This document shows, one piece after another, positions 8,948-18,641 of a stretch of 64,000 bases of DNA (position 1 is its first letter; every line of letters begins with the position of its first letter). The notes beneath the pieces are model-generated. The model ran no database searches, was not told where the DNA came from, and saw nothing but the letters and a program-made list of their open reading frames with translations. Origin of the DNA: Polychytrium aggregatum (lineage: Eukaryota > Chytridiomycota > Chytridiomycetes > Polychytriales); assembly GCF_025602895.1 (NCBI RefSeq), contig NW_026516206.1, forward strand, positions 372,001 through 436,000. The letters are read 5' to 3'. The position numbers and the translations under genes are program-made.

Positions 8948-11608
8948 CTATAAGGGTGGCTGAGTATTAGTGAAATGGGATTCATCTGGTCCCAGATCCA
9001 GCGGGATACTTACGCCAAGAGCAGTGACGTGTCGATCAACCATATAGAGGCTGCCGTTGGCTCCGATGATGCGCTTGTTCCAGTTCAGGAACTTGCGAGG
9101 CAGCCAGACCCGATGCTGTCCGTGCTCGATCCACTGGGTTGCCACTGCATCGCGCGGCTGTCTCCACAGACTCTGGCTGGGCTGTCGATAGAGGCCATTT
9201 CCTTGGTCTGCCCATTTGGTGGTCGAGCCCTCGGCGAGGACGAATCCGTCGTCGGAGAGGCGCCAAAGGAGATCGTGACCCGAAATATCTTGGGATAGAA
9301 TCTCACGGCCGTCTTCCGATACCATGATGTTGATGACTGGGTGGCGGTGTCCCTTGAGGATCTGCTTGGGCCCGATGTCGGCTGGCGTCCAGATCTTGAT
9401 GGTTCGGTCGTCCGAGCCAGAAGCGAGCCAGTGCATGTCGGGGGCGATGGCGACGGTGTATACACTTCCGGGTCCGCCTCGAAGCTTCTGCTTGATAGCT
9501 CCCGATAGAGCATCCCAGATCACGATTGTACCGTCGTCAAAAGCCGAGACGATTGTGCGCTCATCCGCGGATATGGCCAGGGCAAAGACATTGCCGATGT
9601 GCTCGTCTCTCGCCTTGCTTGCGCGTCCGTGCTGCAGTGACCAGATTTTGACGGTGGTATCGCCTGATCCGGAAATGACGGTTTCGCCATCGCGACTGAG
9701 GGCAACGCAGCTGACGCTGTCCAAGTGATCTCGGAATTCGCAGTTTAGTTGTCCCGTGGCGGCATCCCAGACCCTGACGAAACCATCCCCGGTACCCGAC
9801 ACGAACACTTGGCCATCGAGCGAGGCTGCGACGGTGAGAGCGGCATCCGCGACATCTAGGCTATGCTTAACCTCTCCGGCAACCGCATCCCATATTTTCA
9901 ACGTCTCGCCATCAATTCCGACCATGATCGACTCGCTGTCTGGAGCGATCGCGACCGAGAGGACTGCCCCACCCAGGCCTTGGATGCTTTGCTTCAGGTG
10001 TCCCGTGGCGACATCCCAAACTCTGACGGTTTCATCTGCGGAGCCCGAGACAATCCACTTGCCATCGAATGAAATAACCACGACGCTCACATTACTTGTG
10101 TGCCCCTTGAGAGTGTGCTTCACTTGGCCCGAGTTGATATCCCACACCTTGATTGTATTGTCGCCGGAACCGGAGGCAATCCACTTGCCATCGGGTGAGA
10201 TCGTCACGGAGTTCACAGCGCCTGTGTGTTCCTCGAGGGTGCGTTCCATCTGGCCAGTGGTGGCATCCCACACTTTGATGGTCTTGTCGCTAGAGCCGGA
10301 GATAATTGCCTTGCCGTCCGGTGAGATCGCCACCGAGGTCACATCCGCTGTGTGCCCTTCGAGGGTGTGCTTCAACTGGCCAGTGGTAGCATCCCACACC
10401 TTGATGGTCTTGTCCTTTGACCCCGAGACGGCCCACTTACCGTCGGGTGAGATTGCCACAGAGTTCACTTGGCTCGAGTGACCTGTGAGTGTCATCTCGC
10501 ACGGGTCCCAGGTGGGTGCTGGACCGCAAGTGACCAGGAACGGGATCTTGTCCTCGAGCTGGTCGGCATATGTCTTGTAGATCGCCGTCTCCTTCGGTGT
10601 GAATGCATACCCCGAGTTGTACACTTGTGGTGCGCTCTTGATGACGGGATCGGCAAACTCGCGGATGAATCGATACGTGTCCTTGACCAGTTCCTTCGTG
10701 GTGTCGTCGACGATGGTGCTGGGTGCCTTGACGATCACTCCTCGCAGCACAGCCAGTTGCTCGATGATCGGCTTGACCACATGTGTGAGCGACCCACACT
10801 CGAGCCAGAAGAACACATGTGTCTTGACGAACCGAGTGAGCACCGCTGCCACATCGACCATCTCGACCGACTGCCACACCGGACTCGACTCGGCCACTCC
10901 TTCCACACACCACACAAAGTGTGTGATCCAGTGGGCGACGCTGTATCGCAGCGACGGTGTGATCTTGTCTGCGACCCTGTCCTCGAGGTCGGCGATATTG
11001 TCGTGAAAGTCGAAGATATCGCAGATGTTGATCACTGGCTCGTGCGAGAGGATCACGCCGAGACATCCCTGGGCAAACACCGTGTGGAACGAGGTCGACA
11101 CATGCCACGGATGGCCAGTCGATGCATCGCCGAGGAGATAGTCCGCCACCGACTTGTGGTTGAACTTGACCTCGGTGTTGGTGGACCGGCTGCCTCGGGG
11201 ACCCAATCCATTGGCGCCAGGATCGAGGACCAGACTGAGGCTCTTGAGACACTCGCGAACGACGCCGATCTCGAGTCCAAACACATCGGCGATGATCTGC
11301 GGGGTCAGGATCGACTGGGCCGTGGCGATCGCCGACACCACCGTGACCAGCCCGGCCGGGTGGCTCGACTGCGAGTGGATCTTGGCGAATGTCTTGTGGT
11401 ACAGCTCGCAGAGATCCGATGTGCCATTGCTGGCCCTGGCGATATATGACAAGAGCGTCGTCCCGCTGACGTTACGCGATATGTGGTCGGCATGCGGCGG
11501 CCCTTTGATGTCTGGCGTGGTGTTTTGCGTGGGCGAGGCGGGACGGATCTTGCACGAGCTGGCATTTGCAATCGTTGGAGTCAGCGATTGTGGGGCGTTA
11601 GTATCCAT
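8948..11608 (-). CDS. WD40-repeat protein with the C-terminal remnant of a NACHT/STAND protein, P-loop missing
   Basis: An 886-residue frame from the ATG at 11608. An upstream in-frame ATG at 11998 adds 130 low-complexity residues of doubtful reality. Residues about 50-360 match the region between NACHT and WD40 in fungal NWD proteins, for example LTPQIIADVFGLEI, KFNHKSVADYLLGD and SLRYSVAHWITHFVWC. About ten WD40 repeats follow at roughly 368-788. The first four are nearly uniform (DGKW-SGS-DKTIKVWDATTGQ) and the later ones are degenerate. A tail of about 98 residues ends the protein. I find no Walker A (GxxxxGKS) on this strand up to 13.8 kb, so the nucleotide-binding domain is absent. Full family members act in heterokaryon incompatibility or immune-like signalling. 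This copy may be a truncated paralogue or a stand-alone WD40 effector. Confidence 0.7.
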   Translation of the reverse strand: MDTNAPQSLTPTIANASSCKIRPASPTQNTTPDIKGPPHADHISRNVSGTTLLSYIARASNGTSDLCELYHKTFAKIHSQSSHPAGLVTVVSAIATAQSILTPQIIADVFGLEIGVVRECLKSLSLVLDPGANGLGPRGSRSTNTEVKFNHKSVADYLLGDASTGHPWHVSTSFHTVFAQGCLGVILSHEPVINICDIFDFHDNIADLEDRVADKITPSLRYSVAHWITHFVWCVEGVAESSPVWQSVEMVDVAAVLTRFVKTHVFFWLECGSLTHVVKPIIEQLAVLRGVIVKAPSTIVDDTTKELVKDTYRFIREFADPVIKSAPQVYNSGYAFTPKETAIYKTYADQLEDKIPFLVTCGPAPTWDPCEMTLTGHSSQVNSVAISPDGKWAVSGSKDKTIKVWDATTGQLKHTLEGHTADVTSVAISPDGKAIISGSSDKTIKVWDATTGQMERTLEEHTGAVNSVTISPDGKWIASGSGDNTIKVWDINSGQVKHTLKGHTSNVSVVVISFDGKWIVSGSADETVRVWDVATGHLKQSIQGLGGAVLSVAIAPDSESIMVGIDGETLKIWDAVAGEVKHSLDVADAALTVAASLDGQVFVSGTGDGFVRVWDAATGQLNCEFRDHLDSVSCVALSRDGETVISGSGDTTVKIWSLQHGRASKARDEHIGNVFALAISADERTIVSAFDDGTIVIWDALSGAIKQKLRGGPGSVYTVAIAPDMHWLASGSDDRTIKIWTPADIGPKQILKGHRHPVINIMVSEDGREILSQDISGHDLLWRLSDDGFVLAEGSTTKWADQGNGLYRQPSQSLWRQPRDAVATQWIEHGQHRVWLPRKFLNWNKRIIGANGSLYMVDRHVTALGVSIPLDLGPDESHFTNTQPPL
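8954..9020 (-). other. Possible in-frame 54-nt terminal intron of the WD40 gene
   Basis: Near the stop codon the minus strand reads GTAAGTATCC, then CACTAATACTCAG 54 nt later. It contains no stop and its length is a multiple of three. Spliced or retained, the protein ends PPL and stop. The putative branch point is unusually close to the AG, so this may simply be coding sequence. Confidence 0.35.
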
Positions 11609-13773
11609 AACCACACACCCCTTTGCCAGACAGCAGCGGGTCGGTAGCCAAGGCGACGGATCACTTGTGGTGCGGAGAGGGAGGGGGCTCGGGATGGAGC
11701 TGGTCGCTATTCCTTGTCGGACACCGCAGGAAGCAGAACGAGGGACGAGTGCACCGCGAATATGAAACTCAGGTGGGAGGGGCGCTGCTCGATACCTGGC
11801 GATGTAATCGCGGGCCCTGAGCTTGCTCTCCCTGGCCAGGGCCGCCGAAGCCGAAGCCGAGGCTGAACAGGGATCGGTAGGCCCATGTTGGGCTCGGTCG
11901 GATTCTGGTTGAGGGTGATTGGACTGGGAGGCGGGCTGGCCCGGCTGGTTGCGGTACTTGACTGCAGGAGCACCCTGGGTTTCCTCGAGACTCTTCATCT
12001 CGGCTGCAGGCTGTGCGGCTTCTCCCAGCGCAGCTTCAACACAGCCCAGGGTCTAGAGAGACAACAGCCGTTATTTCGGAGCACCCTCGTCCTCTCCAGA
12101 TGCGATTCTCCATGTCACTCACTGCCATCGACACAGTGCGTCGTGCAGGCAACTCACCCTTTGGACAGAGTCTGCCCGGCTGCTTTGCATACTGTGCATG
12201 TTTGTTTCTAGGACGAAGCCTCCAAGAAAGCCATTGATGCCGGGTTCTTGAGGAGAGAAAATGGGGCAGAACCCCACACAGGAAGGGCTCATGAATCGAG
12301 CCTGCTCGGCCTCACAAACAGCAGTAAGAACCAGAGCCTCCCAGCCAAAGCTGCGTTCGTACCTTCAGCCATATCGATGCTGCGTATTCACGGACAGATT
12401 CTCTGGATCGTGATGGCCTGGGAAGAGGGAAGTGTGAGGGCCAGGGTGTCCGGGCCGATGGAGGACAAGAGTTTTTATGAGCCGAGGGACGGCGGACGGG
12501 AGAGCGAGAACGGAACCATCGCTCCAAGCCGGCAGCAACTGAGTCGCAAGAGCGAGAGCCACTGCGACGGCGACATGGTGTTACCCCTCCGCGTCTGGTT
12601 GAAATCAAAGCAGTGTTACATACGCGAGGTGCTGGCTGGGAGCTGCGAAATGATGACCACGGGGAGATGTTGTGTCGAGGACGGTTGGCGACAGCAGGAC
12701 CGAAACAACGCCGGCGGTGCTCATCCAGCTTCGTCCTCTGCTTCCGCCCCAGGCTGCCCACCGAAGCGCTGCTCTTGCTTGGGAACGGCGCCGCCTCTCG
12801 CCAACCACGCCAATTTTCGCGTTTGGATACCCTGGTCGCGTGTTCATGAATCGAGGCCGCCTCCCGCAGAGAGACATTGTCACGCAGTCGGTGAATAAGT
12901 GTATTCAGGCTTGGAAATCAACGACGGCCCTGGCTCGAAACAGGGCGTCCCCATTTCAAAATGGGTACAGTAGCACAATGGCCATTGGATACGGAGGCAA
13001 AGAGGTGTCCCCGCTTCATTTCACAAGCCCCCGCCACAAATCAGGGACAGAAGAAGAAAAAAAAGGCAAGAACAATTGTGAGTGCCGGCGGCATCACAGG
13101 AGCCGAAGGACGAAGGGTACATACGAAGGACAGCGGCGTGAGCTTTTGGAAATGCAGAGAGGAAGAGCTCAGGATACATATGATTTGTTGCTCGGATCAC
13201 AAAAAGGGCAACGTCAAAAAGGGTAAGGAAAAAAAACAAAAGAAAGAAGGGATGGATGAATGAAAACGAGAGAGCTACAATTATTTTCTCGCAAAATCCA
13301 AAAGATCGTCGTCGGATCTGCTTGTATATACCAAGTTCAGTGCAAGGGAGGAAATCGGGGGGATAGGGGGATATGGGGATAGGGGGATAGGGGGGGGGGC
13401 GATTCGTGAATGCATATATGCGTCGATGTTTCGTTTTTCTTCATGGTTTCTTCATTTCATCTTTTTTTTTTTTGGGAGCCTGTTGGGGAGTGGGAGACAA
13501 ATGGATCGATCATTCATCTCCAGTCCATCTCCAGTCCATTGGTGTGCTGCAGCGGAGCCGCGACCTCATCGAATGGAGCGGCCACGAGGGTGGACGATAC
13601 CAACTACGCGCTGTAGCCAGCGGAAGAGCCGGGCGAGGAAGGAGTGGGATGGAGAGGGGTGGGGTGGAGAGGGGTGGGGTAGACCCGCCATGGGTGTGGG
13701 AGAGACGCGGGATGTGATCAAGCTGCCAATGCGACTTGGTCGGCAACCGAGTCGGGGCCGTGGATGCCGTGCC
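11609..13773. other. Intergenic region with simple repeats
   Basis: About 2.1 kb without a gene I can support. It includes the 5' region of the WD40 gene and the far 3' flank of the MET30-like gene. Splice-like signals occur on both strands around 12.0-12.25 kb, for example tgtttctag at 12209, but the frames around them match nothing I recognise. A purine-rich stretch lies at 13040-13260. Confidence 0.45.
13357..13400 (+). repeat. G-tract cluster, potential G-quadruplex
   Basis: Five runs of four or more G separated by ata or atat, ending in a run of about ten G. This fits the G4 consensus many times over. It lies about 370 bp beyond the end of the MET30-like gene (C-rich on the coding strand). 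Confidence 0.7.
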
Positions 13774-13873
13774 TCAGACCACAGAGGCGGCGCTGCTACT
13801 GCTGCTACTGCTGCTGGTGGTGGTGCCCAGGCGACTGGGAAGGAAGCTCCAGACACGGATGGCACCATTGTTG
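13774..13873 (-). pseudogene. Out-of-frame end of the last WD40 blade of the MET30-like gene
   Basis: Directly after the stop (TGG TGA C on the minus strand), the +1 frame encodes the missing WD strand (GAIRVWSF) and a short poly-Ser tail, and stops at 13774. A WD blade normally ends in exactly this kind of IRVW strand, so this stretch is or recently was coding. Confidence 0.6.
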
Positions 13874-15846
13874 TCACCAGCTGACGATGGTCGTATCCGA
13901 GAGCTGGATACAATTGACTGCGGCGTTGTGGCCGCCTGCCAAATCAAAGAGCAGAGTACCGCTTTCGTTGTCCCATATCTTGATGACCCCGTCCTGGCCA
14001 CCGGACGCGATCCGCAGCGAGTCGAACGAGACACACCAAACGCCGTCGGTGTGGCCAAAGAGGGTGTTGAGACACTCTCCCGTTGACAGCGACCATGTTC
14101 GGAGGGTGTTGTCGAGGCCGCAGGTCACCAGCTTGGCAGATTTCGGCAGGTCCAGGCTGCTGTCTTTGCCGCCACTCGATGCGCTGGGGTCACCTCGGTG
14201 TGATGGCCGAATGAGCGAAGGGTGGATGTACGCCTGCAGACTCTGCACGGGCGCTGTGTGTCCGTTGAAGCGCCGCAGAATCTGTCGGGTGGTCAAGTCC
14301 CACAGCTTGACGGCGTGATCCTCGGAGCAGCTCAGCAGCTGGTTGTTGGGCAGGATCTGGACCTTGTTGACGTATTCCTCTTCACCCACCAGGAAGAAGC
14401 ACTTGCCGGTTTTGATGTCCCAGACACGGATGGGTCCTTCCTTGGAGCCGGTCGCCAGGATCCGGTCGTTGAAGTGCAGGCAGGTTATGCCGTTGTTGTG
14501 GCCTTCCAGGACACGGAGGCATTCGAATGTCTTCATGCTCCAGATGCGGATGGTGTTGTCCATCGAGCCCGAGATCAGCTTCACGTTGTCGAACTGGATC
14601 GCGCGCACACACCGGGTGTGGCCGGTGAGTTCCTTGAGACACTTGCCCGACTCCATATCCCAGACGCGGATGGTGGTGTCGTACGAGCTCGATATCAGCA
14701 GGCCCTTGCACGAGTCGAACTGGAGACTCGTGATGCCCTTGGTGTGGCCCTGCAGGTCCTTTGTGGTGTAGTTGACGTGCCGCCAGTTGCGTCCGACAAT
14801 CATTCGCTCGGCGTAGATGTCTTTCCATGGCCGGGCATAGATAACACGGCGATAGGGCGGCGAGGCGGCACGGGGCTGGCTCTGCTGGACAGGGGTGGAT
14901 TCAGCCGGGACAGGGGCGGTCGAGGGGACACGAGCGGTCTGTGCAACGGCATTGTTGGCTGAAGACGAGGGCGAGGCCGAGGACGACGATGGCGATGGCG
15001 ATGGTGACGTGGCGACGGAGTCGCACGGCAGGATTTTGCTTCGCTTCCGGGGAGGTTCAAGGTCCGAGTCCGAGTACGATCCGCTCGAGACCGAGGGAAC
15101 GATCTGAGATTGCTGGGCGGGCGGGTGTTCCGCAGACTGCGCTTGCTGTTGATGTTGCTGTTGGGCCTGCTGGTGCTCGAGGAGCTGTTGCTGGTGCTGC
15201 TGCGCCTGCTGCTGCTGCTGCTGGATTTCGGTGATGACGGGGGCCCGCTCGATGCGGCGCTTGTCCATCAGCGGCAAGCCCCATCCACACTTGTTGCATT
15301 TTTTGTCAATGTGCTGCTCACACATACGGTGCCAGATGACGTCATCGTCGGCCAGGATCTTCCAGGCCTTGCTCACTTGAGCAGCATGACACAGCGACTT
15401 GGCATCGAGGTACTGAAAGATGTGGAGCGCAATCTCGGGCGGCAGCTTGCCGACGAGGTCGAACCGCAGAAGGTTCGGGAGGGAGCACGACAGGAGGGAG
15501 AGGTCGGTGAGACGACACCGACTGACGAGCCCGGAGAGGAAGACATGGCGCAGGTCTGAGAGCTGCTCAAAACATGTCCACATCTGCGACAGGACGAGGG
15601 CATCCTCCTTCTTGAGCCTGGACAAGAGTCTGGTCTCATCCAGCTTTCTCTGTGGCGAAAGGGGTGTTAGTGCGGAGTGAGGGCAAAGCGACATTGAATG
15701 AGGTGGGAGTAGGGAGTAGTGCAGGCGTGAGACACAGGCAGCGAAAGCGACTGGCCTCGCCTGGCTGTAGGCCAACGTACCTTTGTTTCGGGAACCGCAG
15801 GGGTGTTCATGTAGGCGGAAGGGTTGTCGATCGGAGGCGCTATCAT
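13874..15846 (-). CDS. MET30: F-box/WD40 SCF adaptor of the MET30/SCON-2/Pof1 type
   Basis: Two exons: 15781-15846 (MIAPPIDNPSAYM...) and 13874-15649, 613 aa, joined in phase 0 across a 131-bp intron. A second ATG (MNTPAVPETK) is an alternative start. The F-box at about residues 84-125 is followed by the family signature WHRMCEQHIDKKC and KCGWGLPL. A Gln-rich and Ser/Pro-rich linker follows, then the WD40 propeller. In fungi this protein is the SCF adaptor that ubiquitylates the sulfur-pathway bZIP (Met4, CYS-3 or Zip1) when sulfur is plentiful. The final blade stops early at TTIVSW. One base out of frame, the sequence continues as GDNNGAIRVWSF plus a Ser-rich tail to 13774. That suggests a 1-nt frameshift, a sequence error or programmed frameshifting. 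Confidence 0.87.
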
Positions 15847-18641
15847 AGGAACCAGAGGCAGGGAGGGAAGGGAGGGGAAGGCGATGATGTCGACGATGTT
15901 AACGAAAACGGGTTGAGGCGTGTGTACAAGAGCTTGTGAGGTGAAGTGGGGGAGGGAGCGTCGTGGGAAGCGTACTCGAGAATCAAGTGCTGGGAAGAGG
16001 AGGAGGAGGGAAGGTTGTTTCTATTTGGCCAAGAGGACAGATTATTAATACGAAAGTGACGCAAGCACTGGAGGGAATGTGCGAGATGGCCCGACGAAAG
16101 ACGAGAAGGGGCTCGAGACTGACTGAGGAGAAGGAAGCAGGGAAGACTTGGATGGACTGGGGAGTAGGGCGATGGAGGGCGATGGAGGGCGATGGAGGGC
16201 GATGGAGGGCGATGGAGGGCGATGGAGGGCGATGGAGGGCTAATGGATAGAGGCTCCAGATTGAGATGTGGGCAAGGGTGAAGAAAGAGCGAAAGGAAGG
16301 GGAGCCCAGCACAAATGAACCCCCCCCCCGAAGGTGACAGCAGAGGGACAGGCCAAGAAGGGGCAACGGCGGGGTTCTCACCTGCTAGTTAGTACTTGAT
16401 CCAAAGCAACAGGAAGCGGGAATGGCGGCGACGAAAAGACGATGGTAGAGGAGGGTCGACGGTCGGTCCGGGTATTGAGCGGGGAGCGGGGACCGAGCGA
16501 CGGATCGGGGGAGGGGCGGCTGAGTCGAGACCAACAGGGCAGAAGCAATCCGACGGGCGGGAAAAAGTGCTCGGTTGCGTGGGAAGCGTCGGAATTTCAG
16601 ATGGCGATGACGGAATGGCGGCCAGCGTGTGGGTGGTGCCTGGATGACGAGCGAACGAGCGGGGTCAAGAGAAAAAGGAGTGCGGCAGTCAGCGGAGCGT
16701 GCACAGATCAACATGGGCAGAGTAAGGAGGACCGCTGTCGCCATCGTCCTGGCAGCTGGACTACGTGCTTGACGAGAGTTCTGTATCGGTTCTGGTTGTG
16801 GCGGGGATCGTCGGCGTGGCCGCTAAGGACAAGCCGGGCTGCCGCATCCGCCGGGGAAGTGAAGCTCCATTTGCAACTCGTTGCTGCAAGGCTGAACAAG
16901 ACCAAGAGAGGGCTGTTGTGCATCGGTCCGATTTGCCTCATTGTGGGTGCTGCCTCATTGAGGGTGCTGCGACAGCACAGCGTTGAATGCCGCTTGTTCC
17001 AACAATACGAATATGCTTCGGTGTGTTCGTGCGAGAGGGTCGAGCACAGCAGATTGCAGGGGCACTGACCTGGACAATCGATAGGCTGGGCAGGTTGGTT
17101 GCAGAGGTGATAAGGAACGCCGAGCGATGGAGCTGGAGGAGAGCTCGCTGGGAAGCGCGGCGGCTGTGAAGGAGGCGAGCGTGCCAACCCTGATATCTCC
17201 AAGCTGCTTGCTGTGGGTTGGAGGAGGCAGTGGGGACACACTTGGCCAAGAACGGAGCGGGATTGGCTGGGGCTGGGGCGGGCTCTGGTCGGCTTGACGA
17301 AGGAGCAGGGCCCGGAAGAGTGCAGTTGGCCAAACAGAAGGGCTGCTGGTGCCTTGGCGGGTCGTTCAAGGCCAGAAGGGAGGCGGGTGGGATCGGGGAT
17401 GGCGATGGTGACGGGATCGGCAGGACGGTTGGTTGGATGTTGGGTGTCCAGCCCGCAGCGACAACTGACAGAGTCAAAGAAAGCGCTGTGGCTGACGGGC
17501 CGTCTGTTGTGTGGCTGTCCTCGCCGCGGCGCTCGCTCGGTCCTCGCCTACTCTCGCGCTGTTCTCGCCAGGGACTGCTGTCGTCATCGCAGGGCGCTGC
17601 GATTGGTCCGCGGTCAGTTCCACAGCCATTGCGCCACGGACGCATGTTCTGATTGGGCAGGGGACATTGCGCCCTGATGACGAGAGAAGCCTGCGCGATG
17701 GTGCGCTTGGGAGGGGTGTGTTCAGGCACATGGCCAGGCAAAGCGACGGGGCGGGCGATGCGGCACCATGGAGCGTGGGGGAGGATGGTCTGCATTGGTG
17801 TCTGCGCCAGCGCTATCTCGAGAGATACCGAGCTGTGGGGGGCAAAGCGGGAGCGTGGGGTGGAGGAGGAAGGCGCCCGGCTGGATCATGTTTCACATGG
17901 CCTGGGTTCTGGCTGTTGCTGTTGCTGGCTTGGGTTAGGAACCATGAACATGCAGAGTTCATAGACAGGCGGGGCTCGTGAACATCCGGCCAAGCCTGAC
18001 TTGACAGCGGCGGGTTTTGGAAGGACTATCGAAGCAATATATTGAATGTCGACAAGCAGGGCAGTTGCTGCTATCACCAAAAAGTCAGTTCATGCATTGA
18101 GAGAGAGAGCGGGGAGGGGAGAGTGTTCGTGGATGGAAAGAGGGGTGGGTGAGGAAAGGTACATTCATCATGGGGGAGAAACGGCGGCAAGAAAGAAAGG
18201 CAAGGGTGGGCAAAGGTAGACAGGATCGAGTTCACAGACAGGGCAGAACGACAGGGTAGAGTACAATTAGGCAGCCAGTGAGTTATCATGCAAGTGTTTG
18301 TAATAGGATGCAGGATGCCAGAAAGGGGAAACGGAACGAACAGATATACCGGGACCATGCCGTATCCTTGCGCGCGGCGTGATGCGGGCACAGTGCCTCG
18401 CCACGATCTCATCGGCACGTCCTTCCGCCTATGTGACCTCACCCTGCCATGAGCAGGGCCACGAGGGCTGCGACACCACGAGAAGAGCAGCGTGGATGTG
18501 AGAGCTCGCAGTCAAGTCTTTTACAGACAGCGTATGGTCGATAGTCGATGTGGGCGATGAAGGGGGAGAGATCCGGATCGAGGCAGGGCAGGAGCGGGGG
18601 GCACATTCGCGCTGGCCGACGCAATAAATACGAGGATGCGA
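15847..18641. other. Long intergenic region between the MET30-like and bZIP genes
   Basis: About 2.8 kb upstream of the MET30-like start and downstream of the bZIP stop. A good minus-strand donor (gcaGGTGAGaacc, near 16380) and a branch-like gttaac with a downstream AG near 15846 suggest a 5'-UTR intron for the MET30-like gene. A minus-strand frame at 16938-17795 is Pro/Ser/Arg-rich and matches nothing. I see no further gene I can support. Confidence 0.5.
16171..16240 (+). repeat. 10-bp tandem repeat, 7 copies
   Basis: Seven perfect head-to-tail copies of GATGGAGGGC, about 330 bp upstream of the MET30-like start codon and inside its probable 5'-UTR intron. Confidence 0.9.

Noticed and set aside
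11609-11998. N-terminal 130-residue extension of the WD40 protein
   Set aside because: Low-complexity Ser/Pro/Arg sequence unlike the family. A better start is the ATG at 11608. Part of it (around ARESKLRARDYIARYRAAP) could be a small separate gene, but I found no consistent splice model.
12248-12898. Plus-strand frame of 216 codons after a splice-acceptor-like tgtttctag
   Set aside because: No homologous motif and no upstream exon with a matching frame.
12975-13060. tRNA-like A-box sequence (GTAGCACAATGG)
   Set aside because: No matching B box (GGTTCGANTCC) or cloverleaf pairing found downstream.
16171-16240. Tandem repeat considered as a CRISPR array
   Set aside because: Head-to-tail 10-mers without spacers, in a fungal genome.
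16938-17795. Minus-strand frame of 285 codons
   Set aside because: Pro/Ser/Arg-rich with no recognisable domain. Several overlapping open frames in other phases suggest a GC-rich composition effect.
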